From Gracilariopsis chorda (lineage: Eukaryota > Rhodophyta > Florideophyceae > Gracilariales > Gracilariaceae): 64,000 bases of DNA. The stretch spans positions 1 through 64,000 of the forward strand of contig NBIV01000047.1 in the NCBI GenBank assembly GCA_003194525.1, in the 5' to 3' direction. Position numbers and translations under genes: made by a program. The notes beneath the pieces were generated by a model. It ran no database searches and had not been told where the DNA came from. It saw nothing but the letters and a program-made list of their open reading frames with translations. This document shows positions 57,129 through 64,000 of the stretch, piece by piece. Every line of letters begins with the position of its first letter. The first letter of the stretch is position 1.

Positions 57129-58060
57129 CTCTTGTCTCAACACCCCACTTTTAATGCTTTTCTCGTGTATGAGGGGGGTGTTTTGACTGACTGGAGGCGT
57201 TGCGTCACAAATTAGCTTTGCACGCCCCCGTTTGCGCATACAGAACTCCCATTCGGCGCAATGCTTCCCTATAATTAAAAAAATGCAGCAGTAGCAGCAG
57301 CAGCAGCAAAACTGGGTGCTTACTGGGTGGCACTCCCATAACGACTGCAGTGCCAACCAGTAACAGCAAGCAACGTCTCGTGCTTTCTTTTCATTGGCTG
57401 GTGCTGCATTCAATTTAGACACCTATACAGAAACCCGTAGAGCTCTAGATACTCCAAATGGCACGGCGCCCCGCGGTTCTACGAGGGCTAATGCAAGCGC
57501 AAGCAAGCGAAGTGCTCGGAGAGCCTCTAAAGGCTTCTAAATCAACAAAGCTATCATAACGGCACGGCGCTGCGCACGGCCTAGGCTCGAAAGTATTTTG
57601 TACTTTTCTTCCCATTCCATGGATTTAATAGCGTATTAGAGCGTACATGTTGATTAAACGGACGCGTTGCGCCAATAAACATGCCCGCACGCCTTCTTCA
57701 GCGCATGCATAAACCTCTTTTGGCGCAACACCTCCCTGCCACTCAAGAGCTTCACCACCACCACCACCACCACCACCAGCATCAGCAGCAGCAGCAAAGC
57801 TCAAATCTTATTGGCTGCTGCTGTTTGTTGAATGCCGCTGCTGCTCAGTGGCTGGCACTAAAACATTGTTACCCATCCCACTACACAGTGGTTGGCACCG
57901 CAGTCATTTTCCCAGTGCTGGCCAATTACGATCCACTGTACTGTCCAAGCATAACTACAGTGCCCGCCAATCACAATCGCCCAGGCACTCAATTGCTAAT
58001 CCATTTTATATTCACTCTCGGCGGCGCAGCCCTCATGGGTCTGCAGCCAGGATGTCTTCG
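57060..58060. repeat. Inverted copies of the central modules beyond the right arm
   Basis: Stem elements lie at 57195-57265 (both arms diverged) and 57662-57733 (arms ACGCGTTGCGCCAA and TTGGCGCAACACCT). The CAC/CAG-rich block at 57750-57800 and the stretch 57841-58050 are the reverse complement of about 49381-49745, while 57270-57560 matches 48870-49140 inverted. The module order is therefore mirrored outside the palindrome as well. Confidence 0.78.
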
Positions 58061-58201
58061 TGAGGAAACTTTCCATGGTCTCTTGCAAATTTCCGTAGTA
58101 ACTAGCATGGACTCCACGTAACAAGAACTTGGCATAGAATCTTGAATAGTAGTACACCTGTCATATTATTCAAGACCCCAAGTATAGCCTTACGTGCTCG
58201 C

Positions 58202-59133
58202 ATGTATGCTTTCGTGTCCATACGGAATGTTTACGCACTTAAACGTCTTACTTACCATCTTTCAGACAATAACGTCAGTGTTGATCATTGTCTTGAAGGT
58301 GCAAAACTACGTCGCTCGTTCTTTCTTGCCCACAGATCTTCACACAGAATACTACAACTTGATCGGCGCCTTGATCCTTTGATTGTACGTAGTTCATCAA
58401 TCCTTTGTACAAAATTGCTTCTACTTGAGCACAGAAATGCGCAACCAGACTCTGGAGCGCGATGCTTTTGTTCGTAATGAACTAAGAGTCTGGAAACTAC
58501 GACAATATATTCAACAAATGAAACCATTTCGGAACGTATCGAAACTACATTCGTTAGATGTTGATGTGAAATTGGCAATTGCCAAAACCCAATACAATGA
58601 AATGACAACATTTCTGCAATCACGGAAAAAGGAACACTTCTTCGAAAAGTTTCTCATTCATACGGCAACCACAAACAGACTTTACAGCTCATATGTTACC
58701 AAACTGGAGAATTTGCGAGATTGTGATCATATAAACAACGTAAGCCTTCGTCAATATATTTTCAAGAAGAAAACAACCGTTTTGCGCCGTGGTTGTAAGA
58801 AAAAGTTGCGATTCTCAAGGAATGTAACCACAATTTCAACTCATGTTGAGTCTCCTCAAATGGGAAATGGTGTATCTGATCAATAACACGTGCGAACGTT
58901 CGGAAACCGTTTGCAATGCTTTAAGTGTTTCTGCATTTCTATGGAAACAAATAGGAAGACTTAAGGTATGTTTTATCATTAACCATTGTTTAATGCGCTC
59001 CGACTAACAAACCTTGCCTTTTTGTTGATAAGAAATGCAGCTATATGATCCATTAGTAGCGTGGCAGAGAGGATTGCTAGTCAGTGGTACATATGAACGC
59101 AAGAAACTTCCACATATGGATCATGTCTCCTGA
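58202..59133 (+). pseudogene. Unrecognised broken or multi-exon gene
   Basis: Protein-like sequence runs through three frames. The first, from ATG 58202, includes KLRRSFFLAHRSSHR and reaches a stop near 58477. The second, from ATG 58436 to 58886, includes VWKLRQYIQQMKPFRNVS and RLYSSYVTKLENL and is rich in Lys and Arg. The third, from ATG 58843, runs 41 codons to a GTATGT donor at 58966, and continues in phase after a 75-nt intron (branch-like ACTAAC 59003-59008, acceptor AG 59039-59040) for 30 more codons (LYDPLVAWQRGLLVSG) to TGA at 59131-59133. Either frameshifts broke one gene, or further introns exist that I cannot place. No known domain was seen. Confidence 0.4.
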
Positions 59134-59659
59134 TAGTTAATCAACGGAAAGGAGATTTCATTATTGTGGAAGAGAGTACTGGTCTGTGAAAGAGAAGCAG
59201 ATAAAAACTTCCCATGGTACATCCCCCAGGCCTCTTTATCACGAGGGGGTTCTTCTCCGAAGTGGACCTTACGATGATGCCATGACTGGCTTCGGTGAAC
59301 AATACTACCAGAATTTGCATGTCTTTGGCCGTATTCGCGCTTGTACTTTTGACAAAACTTTCAAAATCCACAATTCCTCCACCCAGTCGTCGGTAAATTC
59401 TCCAAACGGCCCTCTTGTTTTCATACGCCATCCACCACGGACCCGTTCTGCCCCAACTCTTGTCTCGTCTCCGTGTGCAAAAAGAGCCTTTGTTTCATAT
59501 CTCATTTGTGGGTCTTTTCTTCTTGCATGCACGGCGGCTTTGCTATGAGTCACGGAAAAACACCGACAACAAACCTTTCCTGTATGCAAAACACAATTCA
59601 AGAGCGTTGTCTTGCCCCAGTGGTCTGTACTGTTCGTTCAAAGCCTTTCTATCTCCCTT
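59134..59659. other. Interval downstream of RRP4, no recognised gene
   Basis: Overlapping minus-strand frames (59141-59431 and 59305-59601, each under 100 codons) and short plus-strand frames are present. None has a recognisable domain. The RRP4 3' untranslated region should lie here. Confidence 0.3.
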
Positions 59660-60794
59660 CTATTGAAAACTAGCTTGTAAAACCTTGTCTTGCATTTTGT
59701 ATGCATCAGAACTGCCTGTATGCTGTTTCGCGGCTTCTCGTCCATGCTGCTGCATGCCGCCATACTTCCTGCCATCCCTGATAGTCGCAGGCCAAACGTT
59801 AGTGATCAAAGGTTCCCTTCGCACCATACCAGAAACAAAAATCTGACTTTCATACGTAGTGAACGAGCCTCCTTGGTCCCCCACCAAGAGCTCACAATTG
59901 AAACGTTCTCGGGCAGCCTCTCTCATCGGTCTCGCACCCATGCCTATAATTTTCACTACATCAGGTGTGCACATGTCCTTCACCTCCATACCATTTGCCA
60001 GACTAGTTTCATAAGCATACATAATCGTATCTGGACCAATTTCATTAAACTCGCTATCCAGCGCCAAGATATTATTCGAAACGCGAGCAATGCGCCACCA
60101 TATCTCCAATAAAATCGCATCCTTCCGAGTCTGTGACAGGAAAACGAACCCGTTGTTGTGCAGAGTCATGTGCACTCCGCAGGGCAGTTCATGAAAGTGC
60201 TTCTTTGCTCGTTTCACCAGTTCGGATTGCAAGGTGACCAACTGTCCACCGTCCACCGGACAGCTTTCTATACCGTAACATTCTCGCGTGGAGGGCGACG
60301 CTGCCGTTTTTTCGTCGTTCCTGAACTTCAGCACTGACCAAATCACCCTCTTTGAAATACTCACGCATGTTGAGTTCATCCTCTTGATTTCGACGTCGGT
60401 GCACGTTGCCGGGCAATTTGATGGCGGTGAGCAACAAGAAGGCAATTTTGGTAGCATTGACATCCATTTTGTACCGCTTACTGGCAATTTCAACCACGCG
60501 TCCACCCACAACGACGCCGGTTTCCAGAATATATCGCGAGCGCAGTGGCATGACCATGACCAGTTTGTTGACGCGTGAGATGACGCCGGCGTGAGTGGCG
60601 GTGAGCACATTTTCGGACTCGCCGCAGCTGAGCAAGGTTCGGCGCGCTCGCACGGAATGGTCCTCTGCGAGAATTACGGAGCCTGGGGATGTGATGGGCA
60701 CGTGGGACAGCCGGGAAACAGCTTCGGCGTTGTCGGAGAGGCGCTTCGGGCGAAGAATGGTGAACGAAGCGGACGAGCTCCTTGGCGCTTCCAT
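59660..60794 (-). CDS. RRP4: Exosome subunit RRP4 (EXOSC2), split by a 7-bp duplication
   Basis: RRP4 is a cap subunit of the nine-subunit core of the RNA exosome, binding RNA with S1 and KH domains. From ATG 60794 the N-terminal domain (VITSPGSVILAEDH) is followed by an S1 domain (ISRVNKLVMV, then MPLRSRYILETG, VVVGGRVVEIASKRYKM) and the family signature QEDELNMREYFKEGDLVSAEVQ-like block, reaching RKLSGG at 60252. There the 7 bp CGGTGGA occurs twice in tandem (60258-60245). With one copy the frame would continue directly into QLVTLQSELVKRAKKHFHEL and the KH region (CGVHMTLHNNGFVF); with both it shifts and stops at 60189. The downstream frame runs 194 codons from 60244 to a stop at 59660-59662, and about 65-70 residues extend beyond the usual C-terminus. 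It is either a disrupted allele, a sequencing artefact, or a pseudogene. Confidence 0.88.
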
Positions 60795-61380
60795 TGCGGT
60801 ATTGCGGTTTGCGCGCGGATCGGGTCCCCCGACAAGGACAAGCTAACTGCACTGAAGGTACAGGTAGGTATTGTTACCGTTTACTGTTGGTACCGTTGTG
60901 CCGGTATCTTCCCGTAGTGGAACATGACATTGTGATGCATGTCGAGGAAGTGTGCGCTTGATCCGCAAGCGCCGTCCGTTCTCCGCATGTGAAATTCACA
61001 GTAGTCTACCGCATCACGCCCCTTCGTGGCCGTAGTGAATCGGAAACGAGATAATGTACTGTAATGGAAGATGCAAGGGCATATTTGAAATTGGTGTGGG
61101 ACTTATACTGATTCAAAACCTAGAGTTTTGTTGACTGCTGGCCTGCTCTTTGCCCTGTTTTTAATGGGTTTTTAATCTCCTCCTAGCGAAGAACAGCAAT
61201 TTGCACCTGGTTGGATTGTCAATGCGCACCCCACTCACCTCTTTTCTATTCTTGTCTGCCTCACGTTTGAAGTTGTCTCCTGGTTACTACCAAACCTCTC
61301 TTCTACCTTGTTTCCCAATTCTTGTCTTCCCGCATTTCTCCGACGTGTGTTGTATTGTGTGAGACGTTCTTTCTTTAAAC
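60795..61380. other. Intergenic region between RRP4 and hAT gene
   Basis: The divergent spacer holds the presumed RRP4 promoter. No clear TATA box was found near 60800-60900, and there is no convincing gene on either strand. T-rich runs near 61150-61170 may belong to the hAT element's 5' end. Confidence 0.35.
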
Positions 61381-63767
61381 ATGTGTGAGTTAGAGATTTC
61401 AGCTTCTAACACTCGCACAGAGCGCAGCAGTACATTATCGAGCTCTGGGGTATCGCATCGCACAAAAAAGCGGAAGTGGTGGATGTCAGATCTCTTTGAG
61501 ATGCGTGACCAGTCCACTGGTGCGACGAATGTATCTTCGACTTTATTTTTAACGTGCAAGGATTTTACGTGGTATACCACTGCCAAAATTCCCAACACAA
61601 CCAAATTGGGTCAACATTTGCTGCGATGTGGAAAAATATATTCTGCTGCTCGACAAAGAGTACTTGCAGACAAACGCTTGAGAGAATATTACAATTCTAC
61701 TATCAAAGAAGGAGGCTCAGATCTCTTCGGGGTTCCCGTGACTCTTGCCATTTCCCGAAATCGAAAGAGGAAGGTTTCACAGAAGAGCGATGATTCCGTT
61801 CGCAAACGAGTGTGCGATAGTTCTCAGACAAAACCGAAAGCCGTCACTTACAAGCTCGACGTTCATGAGGAGAATAGTGAAGATTCCTACGACAACAGAA
61901 CAAGGTTTAACGAGCTTCTCACTAATTTTATGGTGAAACACATGCTTCCATTTTCATTGTTAAGTCGGCAACCAGGCAGTGACGACTTTTTTCAGCTCAT
62001 CACAATTGCGAGTCCGTCACTTGGACAACAACTTCCTACACCGAGAAGAATGTGTAACAAGAATGTGAAGAGATATTATGAGGCAATGCGATCTCGCACT
62101 CTAGAATCAATTGCTGGTTTACTTTCAGAAGGTTACGCTACATTGGTTTTTGATGGATGGACGGATACGTGTGGCGCTTCGGTAGTTAACGTGTTGCTGT
62201 CGTTAACTGGAACTCAGAAAGTACGACGAACCTTTCCTTGCGGTCCATTTACACTGGTTCGAAGAGCTGTGACGCTGCTCTCTATGCTGGTATTTGTGAA
62301 GAAGCAATCGCAGAGTACGGTGACATCCAGAGAGTTTGTGCGGTTGTCAGTGACAATACTAGTTCTTGTATCAAAGCCAAAGAACTGTTGTTTCAGAAGT
62401 ATACCCATCTTGTATCCGTACAAGACCAGCCTCACATGGCAGATCTTCTGATGCAGGACATCGGTGACATATCTTGGGTTAAGGAGGTCCTGTCAATCGT
62501 TTCAACCGTTACAGCTGATTTGAGAAATCAACCGAAGCTGTACAGTCGTTTCAAGGATTTGAAGACTGCATTCAATTTACAATGCTCGGCTCAGTCTTCA
62601 TTGGGTACTGATTGCTATGGGAGAGTGCAACTACCTAAGACAGCTATTCTGCCGTGTCGAATGGTCTCCACAAAGTTTGCATCATCGGAGAGTATGGCTG
62701 CATCTTTTCTTAGGAGCAAAGAAGTACAACTGAGATTGGTGGACTGTCCTGAGTTTAACGCCAGACTATACGGTAGTCGCAACCGCGAGAAGAGAGACTT
62801 GTTTAAGCAGAATGTACGAAATGATTCTCTTTACCAAAAAACTGTTGGACATCTACCACATCCTGCGTCTGATCAGGCAGTACTTGAGACTGTTTGACGA
62901 CGAGTCTTCTTTGCTGTCGGAAGTGTACCCCGCCACTATGCAGTTATTTACGAAGATCAAATCGCTCCCACTAACATCGTTTCACCGCAGAGAGACGAGC
63001 AGATGTCATTCGGGTATTCGAAGAACGCTTAAACGGTGCGAATCGCAAGGTAGCTCTACTTACTCCCCTACATCGGGTATCATATTTGTTGGATATAAGG
63101 AGTATGATGGAAAACGTGAATGCATATAGGCCACATGTTATCAGGCACATTCTGTCATTTGTGCGCTCGGACTTGTTTCCTGTAAGTAAAAAGCTTTCCA
63201 GTGATGGTGGAGAGGATGCTGCCGTGCAGCGTTTGTGCGATGAGTTCCTGGAAGTGCGGCTGTTCTGGCGCTCACAGCTTTCTGATCCTGTTTTGCGACA
63301 CTCGCTTATGATGTACAGCCGATCCCCTGTGTAATATTGGACTGAGTACACCGAATCTCCACGCTTGCGCGAGTTTGCGCTTTGGATTTTATGTTCTAGC
63401 CCTTCTTCGTCAAGCGTCGAGCGAAGCTTTAGTTTGCAAAGTCGCATACGAACTTCTATGCGAAATAGGCTACATACTGATAAGGTCTCTCAACTCGTGT
63501 TCTGTGCTTGCAACGAAACCCTTTTCTTGTCCCGAAGTAGAACAGTTCAAAAGCTGAGCAGAGATTCGTACGCACAACCACGTTTCGGAAAAGGATTGGA
63601 CGCAATTGAAGGAATGGAAAGTGGGCAGGTGTAGGCCGGATTTCTGGATGATGAATACGTTTCTCGCGACGACTTAATCGGGGGTGATGACGACTTGGAG
63701 TTTGATGAGCTTGACAATGAGAATTTTGATCTCTTAGACGCGGATGAGGCAGTGGAGATGATTTGAG
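61381..63767 (+). pseudogene. hAT-family transposase (DUF659 type), decayed
   Basis: From ATG 61381 the product has a BED-like N-terminus (WWMSDLFE; TCKDFTWYTT; LGQHLLRC). A DUF659-like domain follows (FNELLTNFMVKHMLPFSL, then TLVFDGWTDTCGASVVNVL), containing a first catalytic-type Asp in FDGWTD. Near 62230-62290 the frame changes and continues as CAVVSDNTSSCIKAKELL, DIGDISWVKEVLSIVS and KFASSESMAASFL. After another change near 62880 it goes on to the hAT dimerisation region (PRLREFALWILCSSPSSSSV, ERSFSLQSRIRTSMRNRL) at 63365-63500. In-frame stops are TAA at 63332-63334 and TAG at 63632-63634. Beyond the second, the frame stays open with a very acidic tail (DDDLEFDELDNENFDLLD) to a TGA at 63765-63767. 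Terminal inverted repeats were not found. Confidence 0.85.
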
Positions 63768-64000
63768 TGGGAGGTGAAAATGAATACGGTTTTCTTTAAG
63801 ATTGATTTGAGAAATTGGTTTTGAGGTGCTTTCAGAGACCTGAAAGTCGACATGCTTAAGAATAAAGATATTTAGAAGCTGCTGAAAAGTGCAAGATGTG
63901 TTTATAAATGATTTTGTATCATTGAAAACGTGGGGCGTAGCCAGTTATGTACTACTTCAAGCGCTATATATCTTCACTTCGAACCTTCAACCCGTTCTTT
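63768..64000. other. Window end, nothing recognised
   Basis: Probable 3' flank of the hAT gene. No terminal inverted repeat matching the 5' side could be picked out. Confidence 0.3.

Noticed and set aside
37680-63767. Alternative genetic code, suggested by in-frame TAA, TAG and TGA in several coding regions
   Set aside because: All three stops occur together with frameshifts in transposon remnants, while the intact copia gene and the RTX-like gene have no internal stops. Ordinary decay explains it.

Overview
The window looks like a transposon-rich nuclear region of a eukaryote. It holds two Ty1/copia elements, one complete Ty3/gypsy element plus a second gypsy fragment, two Helitron copies in head-to-head inverted orientation, a decayed hAT transposase gene, and very few ordinary genes. 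The recognisable host genes have no introns or tiny ones: an exosome RRP4/EXOSC2 gene, a 2,024-residue RTX-repeat protein, and one probable 75-nt intron in an unrecognised gene. A compact, intron-poor gene style inside a repeat-packed genome would fit a florideophyte red alga, but this is inference; no organism-specific marker was found.

Layout. 1-4160: apparently intact copia gag-pol (+), followed by its probable 3' LTR. 5801-11875: giant RTX/toxin-like gene (-). 11.9-19.7 kb: no recognised gene apart from one possible small ORF, but a 72-bp near-perfect palindrome lies at 14941-15012. 19696-30044: a 10.3-kb Ty3/gypsy element (-) with both LTRs, a polypurine tract and broken gag, protease, RT/RNase H and integrase frames, plus about 2 kb of extra sequence before the 3' LTR. 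It is abutted by an inverted LTR tip and by a second, plus-strand chromovirus integrase/chromodomain fragment (30.3-31.3 kb). 33.6-37.3 kb: a decayed copia (+). 37.7-40.5 kb: a decayed coiled-coil gene (-) of unknown family. 41.8-42.0 kb: two tandem hairpins.

42.2-57.1 kb is a giant imperfect palindrome. Two Helitron copies, each encoding a Rep (HUH) plus PIF1-like helicase polyprotein, point away from a 1.5-kb centre. The centre is a tandem array of CTG-rich modules, each carrying a conserved 14-bp-arm stem element, and inverted copies of the same modules continue outside the right arm (57.1-58.1 kb). Both Helitron genes are dead. They share one Walker A change and otherwise carry different lesions.

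58.2-64 kb: a small broken or spliced gene of unknown function, an RRP4 gene split by a 7-bp tandem duplication, and a hAT transposase pseudogene.

Most of the window is therefore a record of layered insertion and decay. The points that deserve most attention are the RTX-like giant gene, the Helitron palindrome with its stem-element array, the perfect-arm hairpin at 14.9 kb, and the frame-breaking duplication in a normally essential gene.
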